Shown here: positions 1 to 10,498 of the stretch, one piece after another
Numbering within the stretch: position 1 is the first letter of the stretch
How the letters are laid out: every line of letters starts with the position of its first letter
From: Malachius bipustulatus
Taxonomy: Eukaryota > Arthropoda > Insecta > Coleoptera > Melyridae
NCBI GenBank assembly: GCA_910589415.1
Contig: OU342636.1
Coordinates: forward strand, 42,113,735-42,177,734
Direction: 5' to 3'
Length of the DNA stretch: 64,000 nucleotides
Made by a program: the position numbers and the translations under genes
Notes under the pieces: model-generated
Told to the model about the DNA's origin: nothing
The model's database searches: none
The model's input: the letters and a program-made list of their open reading frames with translations, nothing else

Positions 1-59
1 CCATCCCTATATAAGTGCCATAGTGAAACTGTAGGACACGCAAATGTAAATTATGTAGT
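1..59. repeat. Short repeat shared with 50.55 kb
   Basis: About 34 bases near the left edge are the reverse complement, with few differences, of bases just inside the left end of the 554-bp insertion at 50527-51080. This looks like the edge of another copy of that element, cut by the window border. No coding sequence is visible. Confidence 0.35.
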
Positions 60-985
60 ACTTATGACCAAACATTTTCCTAAAGTTGCGTTACTTCTAC
101 AGGTGTCCCCCCAAATTTCAAAAAAAAAAAAAAAACGTTCATGAGGTACGGTTTCTGGTCGCAGTTTTCAATGTAGGAGGCTGAAATTTTTTTGGTAGTA
201 AGATAATCTCAAGTACTTGTCTGGTACTGTATTTGAGTAAAATCGGTAGAGCCGTTCCAAAATGGCGGCCCTTTCAATTTTAGGAAAAATTGCTAGATTT
301 TTACCCCCTAAATAAGCAATAAGATAGAAAAAAAACTTTTAAATCATATTAACAAGATTGGAAGAAAATTATTTGAAATTTGAGTTAATGCCATAAAATT
401 TGCATTATTTCTATTAATAAGCCAGTGGCGTGGGTAGGAACAGGGTAAAAATGGTTAAATTTTTATAACCGTTAATGAGCCTATTTTTGAAGCAATTGAA
501 CTGAAATTTTTCCAGTAGACAACTATACTAACAAACCTTAACTCATAAAAATTTCAGAAGCAAATAAAAAAAAAATGATTGAGATATTCGAATATTTTTA
601 CATGATGTTTATTCCTCTAACATTTCAAATTTTCGTTTTCGAAACTCCCCTTTCACTTTTGTCGAATTTATTAAAGATAGTGTAAAAAATGGTATTTTTT
701 AAGTTAATTAACCAGTGGCGAGCATAGAAAAAGGGACAAAATTGTAATATTTTATCATTTTTTTTGTTTTATTAAATTTAAAAATCCATTCTAAGGCAAC
801 GTTTTCAAACGAAATGAAATGAAACTTTCACAGTAAGCCGCTACCCGAATATGACCTGACTATGGAAAATTTCAGAAAGCCAATTTAAAAAGCGGTAAAA
901 ATATTTATAATCGAATCTCATAAAAATACACTATTTCTGCGATTGATGCGCAAGAAGGTTTTTGTTTTTTTATTCCAAATTCAAA
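60..985 (-). repeat. Copy of the 650-bp tandem repeat family (inverted)
   Basis: Read on the minus strand this segment aligns by eye with 32.03-33.1 kb: the same order of landmarks is present (ACACCCTGTAGAAGTAACG-like motif, an ATGGCGGCC-type stretch, an ACCCACGCCACTGGC-like motif, CATCATGTAAA). It carries no open frame of note. It is a diverged member of an interspersed or satellite-like family rather than a gene. Confidence 0.6.
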
Positions 986-1450
986 TTTTACTACTAACGA
1001 TAGAAAATTGGTCCCGGCATCCCCATTGTTGGCGAGCGGGGGGGGGGGGGGGTTAAATGTTTAGTTGGAAACCTCTATTTCTTATTACAGATTCGGATTT
1101 TATCTTTGTTCAATTTCAGTAATGAGACAAATCGAACAAAAATACTATCTGTGATAAATCGAAAAAAAAATCCAGACAAATCTTACGTATTTTAGTTGTA
1201 AAATCAAAATTTGCAATAGAAAATATAATAGCGTTTTCACATGATCAAAATTGGACCTGTTTTTTAAATTATATACAAATATTAACTGAGAAAATGAATT
1301 TATCCGTTACTTTTGAGAAGCACTGTATATCTACAGCAAATCTCTCGCCTATTTTTGAATTTCCTACATGCCCTTTGCAAAACACGTATACGTCCGTACG
1401 ATATTTGAAGGGACAAAATTCTCAGAAAAGAATAAGTCGATAAGGTACTC
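986..1450. other. Intergenic; 15-base G run
   Basis: AT-rich sequence without recognisable genes. A run of 15 G residues lies at 1038-1052. The part around 1060-1110 resembles the foldback repeats at 17.8 and 18.05 kb. The short minus-strand frame at 1300-1527 has no recognisable content. Confidence 0.4.
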
Positions 1451-1453
1451 TTA

Positions 1454-2020
1454 AGGTGCGTTTTCACCAAAAAATCATTGTTAGCAAACGTTCGCAAATG
1501 TTTGCGAATGTTTCCAAATGTTTGCAATTAAAGTGTCTCCACTGAATATTCACGGACACCTGGTACGTTATTAGCAATCATTTGTTCATGTTCCGAGCAA
1601 AAATGGCTCCGAAAAGAAAACGTATTTTTAGTGCCGCATCTTTCATAATTATGACTGCTTTAATTGAAAAAAAGAATAATAAAAAGAGAACTCGTAGATT
1701 TTGGACATCCCATTTTTTGGTTATAGTTATAGTTAATTTGGTAGACACGTCGCAGTTGCTGGAAAACAACAAACAACACTGCTCTGATTCCCTGAGATTC
1801 CTGCGAACACTCCCGCTGCCCGTCTACACTGAAAATACTTCGCGCACGCACAAGCAACAAATCCCTTTGATGTACCGACAACGCTCGGAACACGGACAAA
1901 ATTAAATGATTGCAAATGTTGGCGACTGCACGTCATTTTCGTCTCCACCAAACAAATATTGTGATTGCAAACATTTGCTAACAATTGCAAACGTTTTGCG
2001 CGCTTGGTGAAAACGCACCT
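1454..2020. mobile_element. PIF/Harbinger-like non-autonomous DNA transposon
   Basis: The ends are a 17-base inverted repeat (AGGTGCGTTTTCACCAA on the left, its exact complement on the right), flanked on both sides by TTA (1451-1453 and 2021-2023), the usual target duplication of PIF/Harbinger elements. Inside both ends are several subterminal repeats of the TTGCAAACATTTGC type, likely transposase-binding sites. A plus-strand frame of 107 codons (1582-1905) starts with a basic stretch ending KKRTRRFW, which recalls the start of HARBI1-type nucleases. The DDE domain is absent, so the element is an internally deleted 567-bp derivative. Confidence 0.75.
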
Positions 2021-2039
2021 TTATAGCCACGCGAGCGTC

Positions 2040-2700
2040 TACCATCGCTTAATATTTGTAAGCAGTGGCGGGCGGACCGTGAAACGTAGATTTTAAATAA
2101 TAAAATATTAAAATAAAATTTATTAAATGTTTATTATGAATTCTCATGTTCACCCAGTGGATTTCATTTCTAATTTGATTTCTCAAATAAAATAGTAATC
2201 GATGTTGCCTGGTAACGAAACGATTTTATTCGATCAATGTCATAGTTTAATAATTAAAATTGTAGAAAGTTTTGCAAAGATGTTTTAATTTCTTGTAAGT
2301 TTTCGATGAGTGAATTTAATAATATGAATAGTGATTATTAGGACTCGGATAATTATCCACAAAAAATCCTGGAAAAATGCACGCAAATATGCATTTAAAT
2401 TTACAAAATTATGCAGTTAAATACTAACTAATTTTTTTGGGAAATAAGTAACTGCAAGATTTACACTGGTGAAAGACGTGCCGCTACTGCCTGTCCAGGC
2501 GGCGGTAAGTGCAGTCAGCTTGCATTTCCGAGATTGTGACGTAGCACACTTCCAAGAATTTTAGCTCATGAAATATCGTACGGACTGTACATATACCTAT
2601 TCATTAACATTATGTATAATTTTTATTTGAAATAAGTAGGTATGTACTCTTCCATTCTGAAAAACTTATTTTTCAATTTAAGACAAATTTGGTAATGTTC
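2040..2700 (+). mobile_element. Left copy of a transposon end with an N-terminal coding start
   Basis: Bases about 2160-2370 recur in inverted orientation at about 6560-6740. Both copies share GTTGCC-GG-AACGAAACGATTT and an ATG followed by a similar peptide start (MSEFNNMNSDY here at 2308, then a stop; MSEFINMDSDYYEN in the other copy). The matching start codons and reading frame suggest two copies of the 5' coding end of an unidentified element in opposite orientation, or its two long ends. Confidence 0.4.
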
Positions 2701-2721
2701 AAATTTAAATATTATAATATT

Positions 2722-2940
2722 GCGCGGGCGGTGGCGCAGCGTTTAAGCTCACTGAATGAAGCCGTTGACTCTGAAAACGTCTGTGGTTCGAATCCCAGCT
2801 CGGCTTGGTTGTTTGTTTCGTAACTATTTATTTCTCTATTAATGTGTCTGTGGTTGTATGAGTTCATTCTCGGGGCCAAATTACCAGAGTGGTTTTACCT
2901 ACACAGTTAAGACCGATGCTCCCTTAAAAAAATTATATTT
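2722..2940 (+). mobile_element. tRNA-derived SINE
   Basis: The 5' part carries pol III promoter boxes: an A-box-like GTGGCGCAGCGTTTAAGC (2731-2748) and a perfect B box GGTTCGAATCC (2785-2795), separated by a tRNA-like distance. Downstream comes a non-tRNA body ending near an A-rich tail (2925-2935). The body (GGGGCCAAATTACCAGA..TTTTACCTACACAGTTAAGACC) recurs in reverse at 30965-31085, which shows a dispersed family. The tRNA-like head lacks a good acceptor stem, so it is not a functional tRNA gene. Confidence 0.7.
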
Positions 2941-3810
2941 TGGATATCATCAAAATCTTGTAGATCTGTTAAAAACTCATTAGTAGAAAACTTTATCTGC
3001 AAACATGTTTCTCTAAATGCATAGAAGGAAAGCTATACATACATTCATAATCGCAAAATAATAGCAGCAGGTATATATGTAACCAACCATCATCAGGGAG
3101 TCGTTAAGGGGACATAGCATTTCAATAATATCTTAAAAGTTGATCAACCACTTCAACCACGTGCATTCTTTCTTTCACATAAAATTTCACCTTCCGTGAG
3201 ATTCACAACTCCCATGCTTCGAAATAGACATTTCTTCCTATCTTTAGAATAGTTATAGACAGTTTTACAAACTTGTTTGAATACTGTTTTTGGACAACAA
3301 TATAATTGCCTTCTTAACAATAGGTAGGTACACTTTGAAAATAAATATGAATAAGTTTGTATTCTGAGAATTATTTCTGCTTGGTAAAGTCTTCCAGCAG
3401 CTGAATAACCTATAACCTGTTCAAACCTAACCTTTTGCCTATATAAAGACCGTGACAAGGAAACTTGTGCAAAATCATAAAAATGTCATCTTCTCTGAAA
3501 GTATATGACAGTGATGGTCCTTACAAAGGTGTATTTTTCCATAATAGATAATTTAGAGGTATAAATACCTGCCTATAACAAATGCTTATTTCTCTACTTG
3601 ACGTTACACCTGTCTTGTTCGATTTTACCTTTTATACCTACAAAATTTTACGACTCCAAGCAAATAGTTCTTCTATTGTGCTGAAGGGTGGGAGTACCTG
3701 TGAGGAGTTTATGACTTTTGCAAAAGTTTCCTTGAAATGAATATGTATAGGATAGGTGAACCGCGAGAATCGGGAAGAAACAGAAAAGAGAATCTGAAAA
3801 TGTAATAATA
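2941..3810. other. Intergenic, nothing recognised
   Basis: AT-rich sequence. The minus-strand frames at 3153-3458 and 3638-3868 have no recognisable motifs and are probably chance. Confidence 0.3.
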
Positions 3811-3812
3811 TA

Positions 3813-3872
3813 CAGGGTGTCCCATTTAAAAAAACAGACAACGTCGTCATTACTGAGTCAAGGAACACCCTG
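3813..3872. mobile_element. 60-bp mini-MITE
   Basis: A 60-base unit begins CAGGGTGTCCC and ends GGAACACCCTG, with TA on both sides, the signature of TA-targeting Tc1/mariner-type elements. The same CAGGGTGTCC terminus is used by the arms of the composite MITEs at 3999-4847 and 35577-36426. Confidence 0.5.
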
Positions 3873-3998
3873 TATAAAATATTTTTACGTCAATAGAACA
3901 TAAATTAGAATTAAAAATTGACCTGTTTCGGGATTTCTTTGAAAAAAAATTTCAAGGAAGAATTTGGGGATGGCAACTTTTCAAATTGACACCCTGTA

Positions 3999-4847
3999 CA
4001 GGGCGAGGCGCGAGAACCTTAGGGCATTTTTATATGGAGAAGTCCTGGGAGTAGAAGTCTGAAAATTTGTGCGTGTATAATTTCGGTTTTGACGAGCTGA
4101 ACTAAAATATTCACAACCCGCACACCACTTCCTGTTATACCGGAAGTTGCCATATTTTTCTTTTTTTAAATGGTACACCCTGTATATTATTACATTTTCA
4201 GATTACCTGAAAAAAAGTAATAAAAATGATGTTTACAGTTCAAATTTGTAACGACCAATTTATGAGTTATAAACAAATGAAAATTGCAATTTTCCACTTT
4301 CAAAGCAGCTTAGCTTTAAAACGGGTCAAGATATCGGAAAACGGCTTACGTATCCCTATCCTAACTTTTTGTATACTACGCTAGAGTACCTACAAAAAAA
4401 TATTTTTTATTAATTTTTTTTTGAAAATCGCTGATTTTTCATCACTTTGTATACAAATTTCATCAGCACCAGAGGATACTACGTGAAAAGTTAAGACATG
4501 TAAGCCGTTTTCCGATATCTTGACCCGTTTTCGACATAATAAGCTGCTTTGAAAATGGAAAATTGCGATTTTAATTTGTTTATAACTCATAAACCACTCC
4601 ATACAATTTTGAACTGTAAACCCCATTTTTATTGCATTTTTTCAGACAATCTGGAAATATAATAATATACAGGGTGTCCCATTTAAAATAAGAAAGTTGA
4701 TGGAAACTTCCGGTATAACCGGAAATGGTGAGGGGTTGTGAATATTTTAGTTCAGCTCGGCAAAACCGAAATCATACACGTACAAATTTTTAGACTTCTA
4801 CTCCCAGGACTTTTCCATATAAAAATGCCCTAAGGTTCTCGCGCCTG
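3999..4847. mobile_element. Composite palindromic MITE (849 bp)
   Basis: Nearly the whole element is an inverted repeat about a centre near 4420, flanked by TA dinucleotides. Two outer arms (about 3999-4183 and 4670-4847) are inverted copies of a unit that itself has CAGGG..CCCTG-type ends. Between them is a palindromic core with TTTATGAGTTATAAACAAAT in one half and its complement in the other. The same core, with different arms, forms the element at 35577-36426. No coding sequence is present; it would depend on a Tc1/mariner-type transposase from elsewhere. Confidence 0.75.
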
Positions 4848-4849
4848 TA

Positions 4850-6560
4850 TACAGGTGCCCCATCTGAGAGTTTATCAAAGTTATGTTTTTAAAAAAAGCA
4901 TTGTTACTGCTTTGTTAGATTGCCTTAGAAGAACAAAAAAAAATTGTCTTCACAGTTTGTGCTTAAATTGAGAAATTTGTGAGAAAGCGTACATCGAAAA
5001 CGACTCAAGATATAGGAAAACGGCTTACACGCCCCTATTTCAACTTTAGATCTATTACATGGACAGAAACATTTTTGTACAATTTTTTTATTATTATTTA
5101 GTGACGCGTTGAGAAATCTAAGAATTTTTATCATTTTGTAATAACATTTCATATAAAAATAGTATAATTATTGATAGATACTTCATGCAAAGTTAAGAAA
5201 GGAACATGTAAGCCTTTTACCCGGATATTTTCTTTTTTTTAATTGAAAACGGCGATTTTCACGTGCTTACAACTCATAAACTACTCAATTTAAACTCTCC
5301 TATTTAAGCTGCACCTCATGCATATATGGTATCGGTAAAAGGTACCACCAACGCTCTACCATATAGATTCCCGAGTAAAAATATGTCGATTTAACCGAAA
5401 TTATCAATGTCCAAAAAAATGACACCCTTATTAAGATACGACCCTTAAAAGCGGGGTCAACCAGTCAACTCAGTCAAAAATTAATTTGCTTCAAAATTGC
5501 ACCGCCTACTACTATAAACGTTTTTATCCGCACACCACTAGTGGATTTCATTTTTTTTTTTTATTCAAAGGCTAATGTATTAGGTACTAAACTTTTTGCC
5601 CTTTTATGGAAATTTAGTATCTTGCATAATTTTCCCGTAATTAATTTTTTATGATGGACCTACACTATCGAAATTGTATTTTTGTGAAAATCTCTTTTTT
5701 AATTTAAATATTAATTTCACCAAGAACGTTCGCCACGGATTCCTGGGTTAAAGATACGTCGATTTAACCGAAATTATTTATGTCTAAAATGAGCCCCTTT
5801 TCAAGATTGAAATTGTTAAAATTTACAGTCTTTTTCTTTTGGTTTTCAAATAATAGTAAAAAAATCAATAGTAAAAAAAACATATGAAACTGATTTGACA
5901 TAAAAGGAAATTAATTGATAAATCACTGACTATAATCATTGATAGATAGAAAAATAAGAAAATCATTTGACATAGGTACTAGGAAAAGCAATTGACAAAA
6001 GAGGAAAACCAGAAGAAAAAAGACTGTAACGGCAATACCACATGCAATACAATTACGAAAAATATTTTTTTAAATTTTTTGCTTCTAAGCACACAAATTC
6101 TTTTTTTTTTTTTGCTTGTGTAGTGTTATATGTATAGGCACACTCGATTATACTAGTGAAAATTTTAAAGCAGATCAGAGGATATTATGTGGCTGTAGTC
6201 AAATGATGCTAAATGTTTAAGTATTGTGTTGCCCTCCCATCTAAAGCTTTTCCACAGCTTGTCAAATACAACATTTTCTGTTTGACTTACTATAGTCACT
6301 GACAAATCACAATTTTTAGAATTCATAAAATTGTTTTTTCTGCGACGGGCTATAAGTTTGACCTTTTTTCCCCGTTGACAGGTAGAAAAATGCCTCATTA
6401 TATGAGCTGCATCTTATCGGGGAAATAAATGAATTAGCAGGGAAATAAATCAGTACTTACTTCCCCGAAATGGCGGCTTAGGTATAGCTACTATTAACAC
6501 TCAGATATCATTAAATTTATATCAAATATACGTAAAGGAAAGTTACCTTATTATCCAAAT
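4850..6560. repeat. Fragments of MITE cores and other dispersed repeats
   Basis: Around 5170-5310 is another partial copy of the palindromic MITE core. About 5330-5530 recurs inverted at 49380-49605 (shared: accaccaacgctctacca and ttaaccgaaattat). The minus-strand frame 6165-6398 (77 codons, from ATG) lies inside the pair of inverted MSEF-type ends and may be a piece of that element's coding region, but no domain is recognised. Confidence 0.4.
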
Positions 6561-6760
6561 GGCAATTATTAAGGGAATTTTCATAATAATCACTATCCAT
6601 ATTAATAAATTCACTCATCGAAAACTAACAAGAATCTTTGCAAAACTGTCTTCAATTTTAATTACATTAATATGACGTTTATGTAATAATTAAATCGTTT
6701 CGTTACCCAGGCAACGTCAATTACGATAAAAGACAGTTTGAAAATCCAAGTTTAACATAA
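6560..6760 (-). mobile_element. Right copy of the MSEF-type transposon end
   Basis: This is the inverted partner of 2160-2370. Read on the minus strand it has the same 5' leader and an ATG at about 6620 followed by MSEFINMDSDYYEN, open for more than 20 codons, whereas the left copy has a stop after 11 codons. It is probably part of an unidentified DNA element. Confidence 0.4.
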
Positions 6761-6857
6761 ATCATTTTTCCGACATAATTTTCAGTTATCTAACTACGTT
6801 TTTCGACATTCTAACACTGATATTTCTTCTCGCAGAAAAAAATTGTATATTACACAC

Positions 6858-6942
6858 GAGAAAAAAGTGCGATTTTAGCTCTCGATGTGTTTGTCCCCGA
6901 CGCGTCATCTCGAGCTAAAATCTATCACTTTTTTCTCTTGTC
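6858..6942. repeat. Short hairpin repeat (MITE-like)
   Basis: GAGAAAAAAGTGCGATTTTAG followed by a short GC-rich loop and the near-complement CTAAAATCTATCACTTTTTTCTC form an imperfect stem of about 35 bp. It lies about 150 bp before the first visible anillin-like exon, presumably in its intron. Confidence 0.5.
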
Positions 6943-7098
6943 TAATAAATAACTATTATTGTTCTTCAAAAACATACTGTTGCAATCTTCAAACTTTTTA
7001 ATTTTTTTTTTTTTTAATTTCTTAGCAAAATTTATATTTAATAATATCTACTTACATTTATTAATTCTACTTATTTACCAATTTCTAAAATCTTACAG

Positions 7099-9189
7099 AA
7101 TCACCATCTTCTAACGACGAAGTTAATAAGAGGGCTTTTAATAAGAAGAAACCGCTAAAAAAAGAGGAAAGGAAACCCAAAAAAGAGATCGTACAAGAAA
7201 ATATTATAGCGAAGTATGGCTCAACTATCTACCAGATCAGTGATCCCGACAGTAGCTATTCCAGGAAATCTGTCTCAGACTCTGATGGTAGCCCAAAAAT
7301 ATCGGGTTTTACTCCCAACAAGAGGTATGGTATGTGTGAAGGAAACTTTACGGAACATATCATGACCAGATTCTGGGAGTCAACAAATAAATTTCTGGAA
7401 CATATCCAAAGAACGCATTCCAGAAAATTGTTCGATGAAAACCACAATATCCCACCCTTAAAAATTGTAAAGAGAATCGGGGAGAATATCAGCTCTACAA
7501 TGGCAATACAAGTAAGTGTGAAGCATTTTTAAATCAATAAATCAATAGACCATGCATATTTATTTTTCCTTCTTTAGGTACAAGACGAACCTTCCCAAAA
7601 TATGCTGGCGTTGGAATTATTCCCAATAAAAGAGAACCGACTTCGAAAAGTAGAGAGCATTGCCAGTATTTCTACAGTCAACTCGAAGGTATTTAATGAC
7701 AGACGATTTTTGAGACAAGCCATTGGAGATGATCTGTCCAAATATAAATCAATTTTAGAGACCTTTTTCAGGAATGTAAGTTTCGACTTTGTATACGCGA
7801 ATTTTTCGAAAAACATTATTGAAACGAATAATTTTTTTCAGGATAAAACTCAGGAAAAATCTATCTCGATGAGTATCAACTCTTTGGGTAATCTCTCTCT
7901 TCTGGTTTCGAAATTGTCATCATGTCTCGACACTTCCGTTAATAGAAGGTTCAAAATTAACGTTTTAAAAAATAATGATTGGATCTCCACGGTTAATTCA
8001 CAATGGCCGGCTCTACTCCAGGAGTTCATAATTCAACAAAACATTATTGGAGAAACCTCTGCAGCATTGCAATGGTTAAAGGATACAGAAGAAACTTTAC
8101 AAGCTGAGGGGACATTGCTTGTTTCAAGTAAGTTTATATATGTAAATAAAGAATAAAACAATAAGTTTTTCCATTCTGTATAACCGACCTTCATCATATT
8201 CTTATATTTTTAGGTTGCAAAAGGGATCTTTTAACGATGCAAATTTTTAATCCCTTCAAAACAAACCCAGACAATGACTGCTTTGGGTCTCTAAAATTTC
8301 AAAACGTTTGTTTAAAGAAGAAACCTCACACAAATCCTGCAAGTAAAATCTACTACTTGTGTGTAATACAAACCGATAAAGAGGTAAAAGCCAGTGAGAT
8401 CATCGAAAACGATGAAACTGAAAATATCACTTTTTCCGGTCCTTTCGAGTTCCAGAAACTTCCATCAAATTTCGAAATCACTGTCGCATTGTATCAGATT
8501 TGCGTGAAGAATAGTCGTCCTAATCCCAAGCGTTCTAAGCGCTCTAAAATCAAGGTATTTCATTTTAATAACCCTGTAATCAAATATTATCTATACTTAT
8601 TAGTTGTGCCAATTTTCTCATAAAACCAAATATTGTTTGATTTCAGGACAAGTTGAAGCAAATATTTTTAGGCCGACGTCATGATTCTCCAACTCCTAAC
8701 ACAAGGCTACACGCCCCAGCATTTTTACTGTGTGGAAGAACGGTGCTGAAAATTCAAGACACCAAGAAAACAGTGTTTGAAATTGAAACAATGTCACCTA
8801 ACTGCTCTCTAATGAATACGTTCACCGCCGATATAGAAAAGAGTCCTCTTTATCAATCTGGTTTGCAGAGTTATCTGGATGTGGGTTGTCAAACTACTCG
8901 ACAAGTCAACTGGGAGAAGTACTGGTGCATTCAGGAGAGGAACCAGATAATCTTTTTAGCTCCTCCTGACAGAAGTCCAAAGTTCGCAATAGACTTTTCC
9001 CGGAGAAACTGCCAATTCAAGGTAACCAGACGGGATGTGTGTTGCAAACCGAAAACTTTGATGATTGAAATGACTGAGAAAAATAGGTTTAGTAATAGGT
9101 TCTTTTTATCGTTTAAAACTGATGCCGATTTAGGTTTGTGGCAAACACAATTAAATCAGCTGCTTAAGATTACCGATAATTGGCTTTAA
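7099..9189 (+). CDS. Anillin-like protein, C-terminal five exons (5' end off window or unseen)
   Basis: Five exons join in frame: 7099-7511, 7578-7775, 7842-8127, 8214-8554 and 8647-9189 (stop TAA). The introns are 60-92 bp with GTAAGT-type donors (GTATTT for the fourth) and TTTAG/TTCAG acceptors. The first exon begins after CTTACAG, so earlier coding exons exist. The visible product is about 592 residues: a Lys/Glu-rich start, a long middle without known motifs, then a block (APAFLLCGRTVLKI) resembling the segment before the PH domain of anillins, and a C-terminal PH domain of about 115 residues with an anillin-like final helix (LWQTQLNQLLKITDNWL). Anillins link RhoA, septins, actin and membrane at the cleavage furrow and ring canals. 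The sequence is far from typical insect anillin (scraps), and I cannot see the conserved coiled anillin-homology start, so a divergent paralog is likely. Rhotekin-type proteins are the main alternative. Confidence 0.75.
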
Positions 9190-9354
9190 AGCAATTATTA
9201 GGTTAAGTGCAATTAATTATTGTTATTATAAATTTAAAAAACTGTCTCTTATTTCATAAAACAGTTGGTAATTTATCACTTTTATTATTGTCTGTAATGG
9301 AGTTCATAATTTGATGATTTTTTTAGTATTCCTGGGTATAATTTGGAAAGTGGG

Positions 9355-9655
9355 GATGTATGCGAAAAATGCCGAAACAGGTCGATTTTGTTATCGAGGG
9401 GACATATTTTCGTGACAAATTGACCTACCCAAGTTCACCCCCTTGGCAGGGGTAGCTACCCCTTTGCTTATCATCATAGGGAACAGATATCGAGTGATAC
9501 ATCATTTGAAAGCTACTTGAAATACCCCTGCCAAGGGGGTGAACTTGGGTAGTTAAATTTGTCACGGAAATATGTCCCCCTCGATCACAAAATCGACCTG
9601 TTTCGGTGTTTTTCGCATACGTCTTAACTTTCCGTTACCTTTTCGATGGCCCACC
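9355..9655. mobile_element. Foldback/MITE element
   Basis: The two halves are inverted copies: GTATGCGAAAAA..CCGAAACAGGTCGATTTTG..CACCCCCTTGGCAGGGGTA on the left and its near-complement on the right, around a short centre near 9490. The right edge is CCACCCTGTATA, a Tc1/mariner-like terminus. It lies just downstream of the anillin-like stop codon and could supply 3' UTR sequence. Confidence 0.65.
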
Positions 9656-9659
9656 CTGT

Positions 9660-10240
9660 ATATATAAATGGCCTTTGTATATCTTTTTCTTTCAAATCAA
9701 ACAAGTTAGGAATAAGCTATTTCGGCAATATTAGTTGTAATTTCATTAGTTTTTTAATGTTTGCTTTGTAGAATACTCCTGTTTCTATCTTTTCAAAAAT
9801 TTATCTTTAGAACATCTACAATAATATTTAGTACACATTTAGTATTTTTTCGGTTTATTACTATGTATTTCGTATTAAATGCTTACTTTTTTGTATACTA
9901 GTTTTGTTTTCTAGTTTTGCAAAAATCAGCATTTTATTTTTTAGCTTTATAATTACATATAATATTATGTATATCGCTTACGTTGTATTATACCTACCTA
10001 GATTTCTGCTTCCTTAATATTTTTTAGCATAACGTATACCGTGTGTCCCCGGATCGACTTTAAAAAAGGAAAAACTTTTTTGTTTTTGATTTCTCAAAAA
10101 ATTTCACTCTTCATGATCTGGCCTGCTTGATTTCAAATCCCCAAAACAAAAGTTACTTTTTAGGTAACTCGAGCGCGGTTCTTGAGATAATATAATTTTT
10201 CTTTAATAATTACAGAGATATTTTAAACTTTTGAAGACAC
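9660..10240. other. Intergenic, nothing recognised
   Basis: AT-rich sequence without repeats or frames that I can identify. Confidence 0.3.
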
Positions 10241-10388
10241 AGCGTCGATCAAAGTAGAAAAAAATTTGAAATACCGTCAATATAGTTCCTGAAATATCCT
10301 GAAAAAACGAGGCAAACGAAATTTCTTATTTTATTCACGTCTTTTATATGGTTGAAAGTAAATTAAGTAACAATTTTTAGTAGACTGC
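10240..10388. mobile_element. Left fragment of the 1-kb palindromic MITE family, split by insertion
   Basis: The string TTCCTGAAATATCCTGAAAA and the following bases match the arm of the 26884-27884 element. The match stops near TTTTTAGTAGACT and resumes at about 13990 with TAAGAGCTATCCATTTGA, which in the intact element lies a few bases further on. The intervening 3.6 kb is therefore an insertion. Confidence 0.5.
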
Positions 10389-10498
10389 GTAAACGGGTGC
10401 AGAGTTATCCGGACGCGGGACCTATTTGTGCAGCGGAAAATGCATGAACACTAATAGTAGAGTGCTCGGAGCTTCAAAAGTCGCTTAAAAATGAAATG

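Noticed and set aside
1582..1905. Host gene of 107 residues
   Set aside because: It lies entirely between the inverted ends and TTA duplications of a Harbinger-like element.
2722..2800. Functional tRNA gene
   Set aside because: A and B boxes are present, but the arms do not pair into a proper cloverleaf, and a family-specific body with a tail follows; SINE fits better.
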